From: Eulemur rufifrons
Taxonomy: Eukaryota; Chordata; Mammalia; Primates; Lemuridae
Assembly: GCF_041146395.1 (NCBI RefSeq)
Contig: NC_090989.1
Coordinates: 242,348,843-242,412,842 of the forward strand
Length of the DNA: 64,000 nt
Reading direction: 5' to 3'
Part shown: positions 1 through 11,261 of the stretch, in pieces
Position numbering within the stretch: position 1 is the first letter of the stretch
Layout: the number at the start of each line of letters is the position of its first letter
Notes under the pieces: model-generated
Databases searched by the model: none
What the model saw: the letters and a program-made list of their open reading frames with translations, nothing else
Told to the model about the DNA's origin: nothing
Made by a program: the position numbers and the translations under genes

Positions 1-248
1 CAGAAAGGAAAGAGAAGCTCTCAGAAGAAAAAGTGTGTATGACTCTTGAACTCTCCTAGATCGGCAATGTGGCCTTAGTAGTTTGCACTAGCAGGAGCCC
101 TCTGAGCCAAGGAAAGAAGAAAATGAAGAGAGAGAAGGAAGAAGGGAAGCCCATGGCTGACCCTTACTGAAGCTCCTTCCTTTGCTTCCACCATTTCTCC
201 TCATTCTAAGGTCTATTTCCTCACAATTCTCCATTACTTGGAGGGCTA

Positions 249-250
<2 letters not shown>

Positions 251-290
<40 letters not shown>
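251..290 (+). repeat. (TG)n microsatellite
   Basis: About 16 uninterrupted TG units followed by a degenerate tatgtgta end. The only reading frame across it encodes a Cys-Val run and is not a gene. The 250 bases before it hold nothing I recognise. Confidence 0.97.
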
Positions 291-291
<1 letters not shown>

Positions 292-451
292 TTTGATGAT
301 TTTGTGGATTGTTGCCCAAAGTACCCCATAGACTGGCTCCTTCCACCCTTCCAGTCTCCCCTCTCATCTCTGCCTGACTTGTACTTTCTGCTGCATCAAT
401 GCAGGTCTTCCAAAAGTCCCATGCATTCTCAGGCTGTGTACCACTGTTTTG

Positions 452-560
452 GGTTGGGTTCCCTGGAAACAGCCTGAGATGGCGATTCTGTGCCAGTGAT
501 TTATTAAGGGAGTGCTTTCAGGAGTAATGTAGCAGGGAGTGAGGGAAGCAGGGTAGGACA
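452..560. mobile_element. Unclassified ancient interspersed repeat (candidate)
   Basis: The stretch with 'gggttccctggaaacagcc' followed by 'gtgatttattaagggagtg' resembles a dispersed mammalian repeat that I have met in many genomes but cannot name. The borders are approximate and no terminal repeats are visible. Confidence 0.35.
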
Positions 561-924
561 TGGAAAAAAGTCAGGAAAACAGGAGGGTTCAGCTAATCCT
601 ATGGGGAGCTTGACAGCATGAAGCATACCACAAAGTTTTTCTATCTTGAGGTAAGGGGACTAGTCTTTTATTTCACCACCATCAGTCAGTCACTGGCTGG
701 GGCCACTTTTGGAAATGATACAGCCTTCCAGGTATTCCCAGGTGATCCATTTCTCATAAGCTGAGAACAATTCAGAAGAGTGAATCTGTGAACTGCTAAC
801 AACCAACACTCAGAGCAACTGGAAGATCTACTACAACTATTCTAAGTGTCCAATTATATAATTCACTTCCTGAAAAATCATCAGCCCCTGCCCCTACTCT
901 ATTGCCTGAAAACTTGCCTTAAGA

Positions 925-1108
925 CAGTGGTTTTCAAACCTTAGTGTGCATCAGAATCACCTGAGGTCTTGTTAAAAGTCAGATTGCTGACTCCTGCCCC
1001 AAGAGTTTCTGTTTCAGTGGCTGTAGGGCAGGGCTCAGCAATTTATATTTCTAACAGGTTCCCAGGTCATGTTGATGCTGCTGGTCTGAAGACCACACTT
1101 TTTTAGGA
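925..1108 (+). mobile_element. MER5A-type hAT-Charlie MITE
   Basis: The element begins cagtggttttcaaac, continues through tgcatcagaatcacctga and gttcccaggtcatgttgatg, and ends near gaccacactt. This matches the MER5A consensus order almost throughout. MER5A is a short non-autonomous hAT transposon without coding capacity, and this copy is nearly full length. Confidence 0.9.
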
Positions 1109-1149
1109 TAAGTGAAATAATAAATTATCCATATTCTTTATGAATCAAT

Positions 1150-1530
1150 TGAGCTATCATGTCCTTCAGGAAAGCTTTCTATTTATATCCCCCTCATCCT
1201 TCTCCATCTTGGGTGAGTACCTTTTTGCTTCACTAACACCTTAGGCACTTATCATACTATTAATACATTGGAACTGCTTACAGAAGAGTCTTTGTACCAG
1301 GTACTAGGAAGGTGGTAGATGGAGGGATATGAGGAGTCCACCAGTAGAGTGAAGAATACATGCTTAAACTCCCAAGGAAAAGCTTTGAATGCATTTCCCA
1401 TAAAAATAAATTCTGTCTTGTTACTGTGTAAGTCCTTGAGGACATCACTCTGTCTTATTCATCTTTGATACTTAGCTCTTAGAACCTCACCTGGTGCCTT
1501 ATAGGAGTCCAATAACTATTTGTTGACTTA
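1150..1530 (+). mobile_element. L2 LINE 3' fragment
   Basis: The L2 hallmarks 'ccttgaggacatcactctg', 'tcttattcatctttg' and the terminal caataactatttgttga are in the right order at 1430-1530. An upstream piece ('ccttcaggaaagctttc') also fits L2. The middle (about 1270-1410) is poorly conserved and may be an insertion. Confidence 0.65.
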
Positions 1531-1584
1531 AGCAATATCAATCTTACTTAGGATTAGTTTTATGGGGAAACATGTTTAACTCAC

Positions 1585-1612
1585 GTAAGTTAAACACATG
1601 TGTTTAACTTAC
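1585..1612. repeat. Perfect 28-bp palindrome
   Basis: The 14-base arm gtaagttaaacaca is followed directly by its exact reverse complement with no spacer. A partial extra copy of the arm (catgtttaact, from 1571) lies just upstream and could pair alternatively with 1589-1600. The unit can in principle extrude a cruciform. Confidence 0.9.
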
Positions 1613-1619
1613 TTTTGGG

Positions 1620-3670
1620 AAAATATGTCAACTTACAAATAAACTTTGTGGAAACATAATTTATCTTTTAGTTGAGGGTTGCCTTGTCCAGCACACTCCA
1701 TCTATCTCTAAATGTGTGTAGAGAGGCATTAACTTGACCTATCATACACACATAAATGAGTCACTTCAAAAATAAGCACCACTTCTGGTCCAACACTTAA
1801 TTCATGGACCTATAATTTGCTCTTGGAAAAACCATCTCATAAAATGATGATGACTTGAGGTTTAAGAAATCTGGCAGAGCTAGAAAAAAGGTAAACTTTG
1901 TGACAACACTGCAAAGAAAATTTAAGCAGCATTTAGTGTCATTAGCTATTAAATGTAAGCATTCACTGTAGCAGACAGTCTTCCTTTAGAAAACACAGGC
2001 CAATGGCAGAAGATAACAAATGCCGTTCTCAGTGAAAGTATGAGTGTTCTCTCTAGAAGAAACACGATAATTGGGGAAAAAATTAGCGAAAGGTGACTTT
2101 GGAAGATTTGCTAGGGAGTATATAATGTAATGGCTGTTCAGATATACTTTCATCAAAGCTGTTGACATAGTTTTCTTAATAGCTAATATTTAAAATGTTG
2201 TTTCAAGGAAATAGTGCATCTGTAAAGTACTAGAAGCAAGAGAGTTTGGAGTGGTTGCCCTTAAACCTCTCTGCTAATTGGACATACCAGCCACTCCTAC
2301 ATTAGTCTGAAGCCTTACCTGACAGGCTAACCCAACTGACTTAACTGAACATTTGAAATTAATGTGTTTACTGTAAGAAATATAAAGTCTGATTCAATTA
2401 GCATCCAAAGTCATGGAAGCTGCAGCATTTAATGTTGAATGTTTTCTTTGTCTCTCTCTCTTTTTTAAAATTGTACTCCACTCCAGTGTTCACAGAACCC
2501 AAATTAATGACGAGCAGATGTATTTTTTTTTTTTTTTTTTTGGTCTTGGAGGCTGAAAACATAAAAAATTGGATTAAAACTGTGAAGATACTCTGACATG
2601 ATATATTAAGAACTTTGAATAATGCCTAGGGATGTAGAAGAGGAGAGAAACACTTGAGTAAGTAAACAGAGTTTATGAGACTTGTTTATGCCAGGAAAGC
2701 AGGATGAATATTTCTGACTTAAAGTTAATTAACTATTTTGCCTCAGTGAGCCAATTTGTCGTCTTATGCTTTGATTCATTAACTGCAAACTGAGAGGATT
2801 GCTTCTTCCTTGGTGTACTTGTAGACTGAGTTTGTGTTAAATGGTGCTGTGAGATATTGTCTGTTCTTTCCAATTCAAACTAACTGAAAAGGCTATTACA
2901 GTGAAAGTAAGACTTTTTAAGTGGCAGTAAGTAGATGGGTACTCTTTCAGAGCAAAGCGTAAGAACTATATGGCTTAATTGCAAAGCTAATCAACCCTTA
3001 TTAAATAAAACAAAAGTAAATCCAGGATTTTTGAGTCTGCACATTTAATAGGGCATGAAAGTTGCCCATTCAGCAATTCTGAAGTTTTAAGACTTGTAAA
3101 CTTATGAGTGAGTCCCCTTCAAGTTTTTCCATTTGGAGACCGTTACCTTTTTTTTTTTTAATATAAATCTTTTGTGTTGAGAATATAATTATTCATTTGT
3201 CATGATATTCACTATGTCTCTAGTTGTTACATGTTTTGTGAAAGCCCATTTGTCAGATAAAGAGCTTCTCTGGGTTCATGAATGGGCAGCTGAAAAGGAA
3301 AGAACATAGAAGGAAAGACTCACAACTAGATTCCTAGGATAATGATCTTTGAGATTTTAATCACAGCTAAAGAACATATATGAAGAGTCAGAATACATGT
3401 TTTTAAAAGGAAAGTTACACTCATACATGACTAAATCTATATCATTGGACACATCTGTGAAAATTCATGTAACTTAGATAAGTTGAGTCTGTAAATCTTG
3501 ATACAAATAGAAATAGAGGAAATATTCTTCACAAGAAGTGATCACTTTTTTTTCTACAGCACACTACATGAACTGTCTTGCACTGACTGTCTAATCCTAG
3601 TGTGAGAGACAGAGAGCCCTCTGCCTCTCTTTGTGAGAATTCTTCTCATTAGTACAGAAACTAGAGCCCC
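1620..3670. other. AT-rich sequence without recognised feature
   Basis: No confident repeat or gene in about 2 kb. It holds a T19 tract (about 2523-2541), a shorter T run near 3147-3159, and the palindrome gttaattaac at 2724-2733 in a stretch rich in TAAT motifs. Such texture can occur in conserved noncoding DNA, but that is only an impression. Confidence 0.5.
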
Positions 3671-3679
3671 TTGAATGTG

Positions 3680-3800
3680 GACTAGACCATAAGTTCCACA
3701 AGACTAGGGACGGTGTGCTTATAATTGCACACTTAGTAACTAGAACAATGCTTTTTGAATGAAAAAGGGAATGACTGAACAAATGAATAAATGAATTGGG
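3680..3800 (+). mobile_element. L2-like 3' end (weak)
   Basis: The order 'taagttccacaagactaggg ... gaatgactgaacaaatgaat' resembles the L2 terminal region, with its purine-rich 'ctgtgagctccttgagggc' equivalent and gaatga tail. It is very diverged. Confidence 0.35.
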
Positions 3801-3876
3801 CATTTTAAAATATACTGAGGAGGTTATAATCTTGCTTTGGTGAAATGAATGAGTTACACCTGGGTTTTCTGCAATG

Positions 3877-4091
3877 CTCTTGGATAAGCATAGAATTTGT
3901 GGTCAGATGAGTTAAAATCTTTGCTCTTCTACTTATTAGGTAACTTTGGGTAAACTAATCTCTCTAAGTCTTAATTTCCTCATTCATAAATTAGGGTTAA
4001 TAATGATAAGACCTTTCTCATAGGCTTACTATAAGGAATGAAAAAATTAATGTTTGTAAAGTGCTTAGCAGAGTGCCTGATACTTAGGTGT
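3877..4091 (+). mobile_element. MIR SINE
   Basis: The MIR core is clear: 'cttctacttattaggtaac' corresponds to the 'gccacttactagctgtgtgac' segment, followed by 'tcttaatttcctcattcat' and 'gtaaagtgcttagcagagtg'. The copy is nearly full length and in sense orientation. Confidence 0.9.
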
Positions 4092-4537
4092 AAGAATTTA
4101 TGAAGCTGCCATATGCTATGAGGTGATTAGTCCCCAAGTGGAATTTTTCTCAAAAGAGTGTTAGAAAATACCACCATCTATAGTTGAGGCTTTAGAAAGA
4201 CAGAAAAATTTAATTAGTAGAAATTTACAAAATAACTTTTGCATTTTCAAAGATTGCAGCTTGTGATATATAATGATAATGAATTACATTGATATCTGCT
4301 GTTTTGACTCAAGAAGAAATAACAAAAGTTGAGCAATTGGATGTGTTTCTTAATATATAATGAACACAGGCATGTATGACATTAGAACAAATAGCAAGGA
4401 CATCTACAAAAATGGACAGAGCCATTATACAGATTAACTGTCCAAAAGTTTTAAAGTTATCAGCAGTGTCATCCCAGTGGTGAAATAGAATTTTTTCAAG
4501 ATTCCTGAGGTGTTTAACTTTAGAATAGGATAGTGCA

Positions 4538-4590
4538 TTGTGTGTGTGTGTGAGTGTGTGTGTGTGTGAGAGGGAGAGAGAGGGAGACTC
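4538..4590 (+). repeat. (TG)n(GA)n compound simple repeat
   Basis: TG units interrupted by gagtg pass into gagagggagagagagggaga. Pure low-complexity sequence. Confidence 0.95.
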
Positions 4591-4990
4591 TGGGGGATGG
4601 ATGGCTAAGACTTTCTGTTGGACATACTGAGAAATACGGAGCTTGGACTCTCATGGAGAATATAGCACAATAGGAATATTCTTTATCATTGACAAAGCAG
4701 TTTCATGTGTTATCACAGGAAATGATGGCTGCAACCTTACATAGAACTTGCTTTTTAATCATTGTAACTTGTAGCAGGCTCCCTATCTTTGGTCCATAGT
4801 GGGTACCTATAAGTTCTTTATGGAGGGAGAAAGAGGGGATTGTCCTTCATTTCTTCCAGTTGGGTTATCTCTATGGGTGGATTCTCCCTGCCACTCCATC
4901 ACCCACATTAAAGGGTCATGATACGCTGCTAGTACTTGGGTTAGTTGTGGTGGCTGTTCATGGCAGTTTGCTCCTCTCAGCCAGAAGAAA

Positions 4991-4992
<2 letters not shown>

Positions 4993-5029
<37 letters not shown>
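4993..5029 (+). repeat. (AC)n microsatellite
   Basis: About 17 AC units. Frames across it on either strand give Thr-His or Cys-Val runs and are not genes. Confidence 0.97.
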
Positions 5030-5030
<1 letters not shown>

Positions 5031-5042
5031 CTGAAAAAGGTC

Positions 5043-5240
5043 CAAGCAGTTCTTTTTAAAAAAATTTTCATAAAAAGCACATAACAAAATTTGCCACCCT
5101 AACCATTTTTAAGTGTACAGCTAAGTAGTGTGAAGCATATTCACATTGCTGTGCACCAGATCTCCATAACTTTTTCATTTTGTGAAATTGAAATTTTGTA
5201 CACATTGAACAACTCCCTATTTTCCCCTCTCCTTTAGTCC
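5043..5240 (-). mobile_element. Old L1 (L1M) 3' region, part 1
   Basis: Antisense L1 3' sequence including 'taaccatttttaagtgtaca', 'attcacattgctgtgcacca' and 'actttttcattttgtgaaat'. It is cut at 5240 by a DNA transposon and resumes at 5685. Confidence 0.85.
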
Positions 5241-5684
5241 TGCAGTCCCCAACCCCTGGACCACAGACTGGCACCAATCTGTGGCCTGTTCGAAACTGGG
5301 CCGCACAGCAGGTGAGCAGCGGGTGAGGGAAGCATCATCTGTATCTACAGCCGCTCCCCATCACTTACGTTACCACCTGAGCTCTGCCTCCTGTCAGATC
5401 AGCAGAGGCATTAGATCTCATAGGAGTGTGAACACTACCGTAAAGTGCGCATGCGAAGGATCTAGGTTACACGCTTCTTATGAGAATCTAATGCCTGATG
5501 GTCTGAGGTAGAGCTGAGGCAGTGATGCTAGTGCTGGGGAGCAGCTGCAAATACAGATTATCATTAGCCAGAGAGGTTTGATTGCACAATAAATGTAATG
5601 TGCCTGAATCATCCCCCTCGATCTGTGGAAAAATTGTCTTCCATGAAACCAGTCCCTGGTGCTGAAAAGGTTGGGGGCCACTGT
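5241..5684 (-). mobile_element. MER1-type hAT (Charlie3 family) element
   Basis: Ends are tgcagtccccaacccctgg and 'gaaaaggttgggggccactg', the hAT-type inverted termini of the MER1/Charlie3 family. Inside are 'gaaaaattgtcttccatgaa', 'atgagaatctaatgcctgat' and 'gccgcacagcaggtgagcag', in the order expected for the reverse strand. The length of 444 bp is between MER1B and MER1A. It is flanked by the 8-bp duplication tttagtcc (5233-5240 and 5685-5692), and the host L1 continues across, so the insertion is clean. It is non-coding and retains several CpGs. Confidence 0.9.
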
Positions 5685-5995
5685 TTTAGTCCCTGGCAAT
5701 TACTATTGTATTTTTGGTTTCAATAAATTTGACTACTTTAAATACCTCATATAAGTGGAATCATATAATATTTCTTTTGTGACTGGCTTATTTCACTTAG
5801 CATAATGTCCTCAAAGTTTAACCATGTTGTAGCATGTGATAGGATTTTCTTCTTCTTAAAAGCTGAATAATATTTCATTGCATGTATTTACCATGCAATG
5901 ACACGGTCATTTATTTGTCAATAGACATTAGATTAGCTATTGTATATAATACTGCAATGAATGTGGGCGTGCAAATATGTTTGAGATCCTGCCCA
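5685..5995 (-). mobile_element. Old L1 (L1M) 3' region, part 2
   Basis: Continues the interrupted L1: 'tttgactactttaaatacct', 'gtgactggcttatttcactt', 'agcataatgtcctcaaagtt' and 'gctgaataatatttcattg'. The homology fades near 5995. Confidence 0.85.
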
Positions 5996-6837
5996 AGCAG
6001 CTCTATATTCAAGATTCCTGGTGAATAAAATTCAAACCAGAATGGAATGGGGTAACAGCATGAGAAAGTTATCATTGCTTGTTTTAATCTAGTGAATTCC
6101 TTCATATTCAAAGAGTGTGGGGGGCTCACTGCCTAGATCTCTGTGTGATCCTTAATGGATTTTTATTACTATTATGCAAAAATGGCCCCTCTTTGTTTCT
6201 CATACCACCTATACCCATTTTCTTATATCTCAGCTCTTATTCATTATTTTGATGCTTCTAACGTACCTGCTTCATATCCTCCCTTTTTCCCGGAATTTGA
6301 TCTTTCCTTTTGTATCAGACAACTCCATAGCATTCTCTTATATCCTTGAGATTTTAAATTTTCCCATGAGTATTCTGAGTCATAGGTGTTCACTCCTCTA
6401 CCCATTTCTGCTGTTTTGAGCCACAGGTGTGGAGATAAGAGATCCAGGATTCAAGACTTGGTACTCATATTCTTGTCTTGTTTTCATACAGGACAAAAAG
6501 GTTGAAGCATCCGTGTAAGACTGTCCATGTACTGTCAGGATTAGGAGGTTCAGCTACAGAGATGTGGCAGGGCCAATGATCAAAGCAATGGAAGTCAGCT
6601 TGGTGGGGGCAGGGAGGGCGCTCCGTGGGGCATTATTGGTCATTACTTTTGAGGTCCAGAGTGTATGGTGAAAGGCAACAGTGATCAAGAACAAAGACTG
6701 AAAGATGAGGACAAAATGGGTGTATGCCAAGAGAGATCAAAAGTAGGCAAGATGTTTGGGTGTCAGGAATAGGACAGAAGCAGCAAGAATGGAAGCAATA
6801 ATAGTGTTCATGGGTTCATATTAATAGTACTATTAAG
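5996..6837. other. No recognised feature
   Basis: The 6155-6419 part is pyrimidine-rich and has overlapping short frames of 64 and 81 codons with no protein signature. The rest shows no repeat I know. Confidence 0.5.
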
Positions 6838-7015
6838 AATTACATTTGGTGACTACTTAGTCAATTCCAGGTACTTTTAAGCACTCTTCGTGCATTGTGT
6901 CATTTAATCCTTACTACAGTCCTATGAATAAGTTCTACTATTTAATTTTACAAATGAGGAAAGTAAGTCTCAGAGAAGTTAAATAACTTACTCAAGGACA
7001 CAGTAATTGCAAGAG
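6838..7015 (-). mobile_element. MIR SINE
   Basis: Reverse-strand MIR: 'tgtcatttaatccttactac', 'ttttacaaatgaggaaagta', 'agagaagttaaataacttac' and 'caaggacacagtaattgc'. Confidence 0.88.
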
Positions 7016-7040
7016 TTGTTTTTCAGACTAAATACTGGTT

Positions 7041-7200
7041 TCTGGTTGAAAGAAGATATGATCTAGACTGGAAGAATCAGGGGATAAGTAAAATGTCACT
7101 TAGCTCCCTGTAATGAGCCTTGTAATATATTTCCTGGTGTGTAACAGGTATCATTTATCATTTGACTAAGATTCCATCAATGACCTTGTTTGCATAAATG
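7041..7200 (+). repeat. Left arm of long inverted repeat
   Basis: Pairs with 7781-7940. The similarity starts at about 7037 and fades near 7205, after gcataaatgag. Confidence 0.9.
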
Positions 7201-7780
7201 AGATTTCAACCTAGTTTCCTACAAATCTGGTACCTGTTTCTACATAAGCAAACAAAAATGAGTACAGGAGCTAAAATCTTTAGTTTCAAATATTTGGGAG
7301 ACTCTGTTTTCAAACATTTTGTTCGCAAATGTAGTCCCACACTTACTAAAATTATCTTAAATTGTTGTTCAAAAATATTTTCACTGTGGAAAAAGGTATT
7401 AACATTAACTGATGCACATTTTAAGAGTTAGAACAATTGGCTTTTAAGCCAGATTTTTAAAAAATTTGCATTTACTTATCTGGTATAAAGTTTTAAAGAA
7501 AGAGACATTGGGGGAGTGATCTGAGACTTTGAAACTTGAGAAAGAATCTCACCCTGGCAGGAGCAACTGCAAGACTGTGCAAGTGCAAGGGCAAGGGTTG
7601 GGTGGGATGGAAAAAAATGTTAGATTTACGTTTTTCCCCTGTTGACGCCAAACCTGAAACCGAAGATGGTAAAACCACATTTTCAGAGTTAGCGTGTGAT
7701 TTAAATGAAATAATGTTATATAAATATAATTTGTAAAATGTAAATTTAGTAAAGCAAATGGTAGGCATTTATTGTTGCCT

Positions 7781-7940
7781 TATTTATGCTAAGGGGGTCA
7801 TTGACAGAATCTTAGTCAAATGATAAATGATACCTGTTATATAGCAGGAAATGCATTAGAATGCTCACTACAGGGAGCTAAGTGACATTTTCCTTATCCC
7901 TGGATTCCCCCAGTCTAAATCATATCTTCTTGCAACCAGA
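7781..7940 (-). repeat. Right arm of long inverted repeat
   Basis: Reverse complement of 7041-7200 at roughly 86% identity. It includes gtcaaatgataaatgatacc and 'cagggagctaagtgacattt'. Confidence 0.9.
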
Positions 7941-7943
7941 CCC

Positions 7944-8705
7944 CATATAAATAAACCCTTTATAACACTTTTTCTAATGCATAATAGTGGTTTTATTAAT
8001 CTGAATAATCATAAGGAGTCTCTGGTGCAACTAAGCATAGCTTTAAGCAGAGATTGTTACCTTGAAAATATGGGACAAGACATCACACTTTCTTTCAGAT
8101 GCAAAGACTGAATCACAGATTCACCCACCTGGACTTCCAGTGACTGAAGCTTCAAGTTTCAGAAGTGACTTTCAGGACCCACAAGAGGGAGCTCATGCAC
8201 TTCCTAGACACTACTGGTTAGCTTTTCAATATCATTCAAAACAGGTAGTTTGGGAGATGAGGTGTGATAGAGAAAATGGATCAAGGGAAATGAACTCCTT
8301 TAAGAAAATTTATTGGGGGATGCAAACTTAAATCCTTTAGTGGGTTGGGAAGTACTTGAGAAAATTCTGGTCAGAACCTCTTTTCACAAGCTCCCTTAAA
8401 GGAAAAGGAACTACTGCTATCATTTCCAGATTAATCTTTCTGAATTAACACCTATTCAAATAGTCTTTTCCTGGAAGAGAGCATTGAGAGTTGATAATCC
8501 AGTAGAAATGTCATTCAACTCTATTTAGCCCAGGCTGCTCTGTGAGGCAGCTAGGAATATCACAGTTTTGGCACTTGTGATCAAACTCTGATTCAGTTAA
8601 AAATCCAGAGAGCAAGAACGGAGAAAAGGTGAATGCTCACAAATTTAAAAGCATATGAATGCCTGAAGCACTTTTGTAAAAATTGTCAGAGACTAGGGAA
8701 GGAGT
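7944..8705. other. No recognised feature
   Basis: An 89-codon frame (8062-8331, +) is the longest. It has no signal peptide, domain motif or flanking splice context that I can support, and I do not call it a gene. Confidence 0.5.
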
Positions 8706-8734
8706 CGTGTGTGTGTGTGTGTGTGTGTGTGTGC
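8706..8734 (+). repeat. (GT)n microsatellite
   Basis: About 14 GT units, then gcatgcacgtggg. Confidence 0.96.
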
Positions 8735-9324
8735 ATGCACGTGGGTGTGGTAGGGAGCAGGGTTGGGTAGAAGGCATCATGGAACAATGACAGAGAAGAA
8801 GCCCTCAGTTTTGATGTTATTCATTTTATGATGTGGCACTTTTAAGGGGTGGCTATAAACATGACAAAAAATGAACTGTCTAAAAAGCACTAACTCACCT
8901 GCATACAAAGCAACATAGTCAATGGAAGAGACAGATTTTTGGCTACCAGTGTTTTATTATAAATATTATATTACAATTGAAAAGTAGGTGTAATTATAAA
9001 TTCAGTCAATGTATTATAAGCATTAATCATTTCATGGAATGCTTATTTTCCAGAAAAGCTTTTTGTAAATTGAATTGGTATCACATGAAATGGAATTTTC
9101 TCATTAAATTTTATAATAAAATTGGAAATGCATTTCGCTGTATACATTTTTGGCTCAATACATAATGAAATTACTAAGGCAGTAAATCTTTTAAAAGGAA
9201 ACAATTAAAGGAAAATAATGGTTGTTTTTCACTAACCATTAACAAGGAAATATTTTGCTATTCCTTAGTAAACCACTGTCATTGACTAAAATGTCATTAT
9301 CCGGTACACAACTATACTTTCTAA

Positions 9325-9465
9325 ATTGCCTTCTGTAGATGAGAAAACTGAGGCACAGAGATAATTTATCCAAGAATACACAGCTAGTCACTGGTGGAGC
9401 TGACATTTGAAACCAGGCAGTGAGGCTCTAGGACAGCCCCATGTTCTTAACTGCTACACTCATAA
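9325..9465 (-). mobile_element. MIR SINE
   Basis: Reverse-strand MIR with very recognisable blocks: 'gatgagaaaactgaggcaca', cacagctagtcactggtgga, aaccaggcagtgaggctc and 'gttcttaactgctacact'. Confidence 0.93.
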
Positions 9466-11247
9466 TTAAATAAACATGAATAGAAAAACTGAGTTCTAAT
9501 AAATGTTATAAAGAAAATTTAAAAAGTTAACGTGCTAGATTTGCTTTAAAATGCAAGCTGGGAGACAGAGAGTGGGGCCCTTTATGGCAAGGGAACTCCT
9601 TGGTGGCGGTAAGCTGGAAAAATACCATTCCATAGATTCCATAAAAGTCCACAAGCAAATTTTATATCTGAGGCAGTATTCTAGCATTGGTTTCTTACTT
9701 TTTACTGGATATTTTTAAGAAAGTGCAGGTAGGGGAGTGGGAATTTGGCATTTATTCTTCTCCTCATAGGTCATTTGAAGTTTGGCCATCATTTCTCTTT
9801 TAGGGTTATGTTGAGGAAGCAAGTTTTGTGCACCTTTGTGATCTTATTGTTAGTTGTTTCTTTCTTGAGAATAAAATGAGACTGCTACATGGTCACCATT
9901 GTCTAGATACCCAGAATTCTTCTCACTTCACTTTATCTGGTACTTTTTGCCTTGGGTTAAATTATCTGTGATATGCTTTTTAAAAGGAAATACCTACTTC
10001 CCTTGATAAAATAAAACTTTGTTCCTTAAGTATTGTAATTAGAAGAAAGGCTTCATGTGAAAAGATCAGCTAGACCATCACATCTCAGTTTTGACCTCCA
10101 GAGAGTAATCTTTAATTGGGAATATTTTATTGTTTCTGCTATCCCACTTTGATGGCTCAAAGGGGAGAGTCTGCTTCTCCTTTTTAGCACTATTGGCTAA
10201 ATGTCTTACTAGACCCCTAATTTACTATGCTGGTTCTTAAAATTAAGACTATGTGTGAGATTTAGGTAGTCATAAAATTTCCTGAAATGATATTCAAAAT
10301 TTTTTGTTCAACCAAATGCAACACATAGATATTATTTGATTTCCGGGTTGAATAAAATAGTTGTAAAAGACCTTCTGTAGTGTAATCATGGAAATCTGAA
10401 TATGGAATTATATTATATTAGATCATATTTAGGAATTCCACTTGTCACTTTTTATACAAGTGGTATTAGGTATTGGGATATGGTGGAAGATGTCCTTAAT
10501 TTTTAAGTGATGCACGCTGAATTATATGCTAAAAAAAAGATGTTTCTAGTCTATTTTAGAATATTTGAGTAAATATGGCGAAGTGTTAATCATTGCTAAA
10601 TAGAAGTAATGAATACATCATTGGCATCAGGGTTCTTGATGCTGTTTTTTCTACTTTCATGATTATTTGAACATAATAAAAAAGTTTTAAAATTGTGTAA
10701 TTGTGTGATTTGGGGGAGTGGAGAAAATACATGGCTTTTTATAATATGTTTTTCAGCTTCTTAAAAAAAGTACATCAGCAAACAAAGGGCCAGAACTACC
10801 GATTTTCCATAATGTAAGTACAAGGCTGGTATATTTTAATGAGGCTGCACCAAAGTCTTAATGCCAGATAACATGACTTATATGATAGCTTGAAGCTTCC
10901 ATCTACCCTGAGGAAACCTTCCTACCTAACTCTAGATCTCCTCCATTTATTCCTCACTCTATTAACATGGCCTGCTCCTACTTTGTGAGGAGGAGTCCTA
11001 AGAAGTAAATGAGAAATGAAAATTGTTCCTGTTTCCTCTAAGACTTGTTGCTGATTTCTGTCTGCAAGATGGTTCAACTTTTCTTTTGATGACCGACTTT
11101 AGGGTGTTCATCCCGCATTCAAACAAAACTACATCTGTGACCAAAGTGGCTCTACCACCACAGGTACCAAATAGTTAACTGACATCTAAATTACTCAGTA
11201 ACACAAAATATAATATAATGAACACTTGGTATCTGAAGGACAATTTT
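9466..11247. other. No recognised feature
   Basis: About 1.8 kb of AT-rich sequence. It has no repeat I can name and no frame long enough to support a gene. Confidence 0.5.
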
Positions 11248-11261
11248 GTGGTCTTGTATTT

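Larger units (their letters stand above)
7037..7943. mobile_element. Unassigned unit with ~160-bp inverted terminal arms
   Basis: The arm at 7041-7200 aligns without gaps to the reverse complement of 7781-7940. By hand count about 138 of 160 positions match, with identical blocks such as agaagatatgat, 'aaatgtcacttagctccctg' and 'ggtatcatttatcatttgac'. The arms enclose about 580 bp that match no family I know. Short frames of 66 (+) and 91 (-) codons overlap in the centre without recognisable motifs. I could not find a clean target duplication. It may be one transposon with long inverted ends or two inverted copies of a shorter repeat. Confidence 0.75.

Noticed and set aside
238..477. 79-codon plus-strand frame beginning in the TG repeat
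   Set aside because: The N-terminal Cys-Val run is a translated microsatellite and the rest has no motif.
2523..2541. T19 run as the poly-A tail of a reverse-strand retroposed gene
   Set aside because: The sequence next to it shows no SINE, L1 or gene similarity and no target duplication.
4807..5084. Opposite-strand frames of 73-74 codons over the AC repeat
   Set aside because: Both depend on the translated dinucleotide repeat.
5241..5684. Relatively CpG-containing stretch considered as a promoter
   Set aside because: The CpGs belong to the MER1-type transposon. No CpG island is present.
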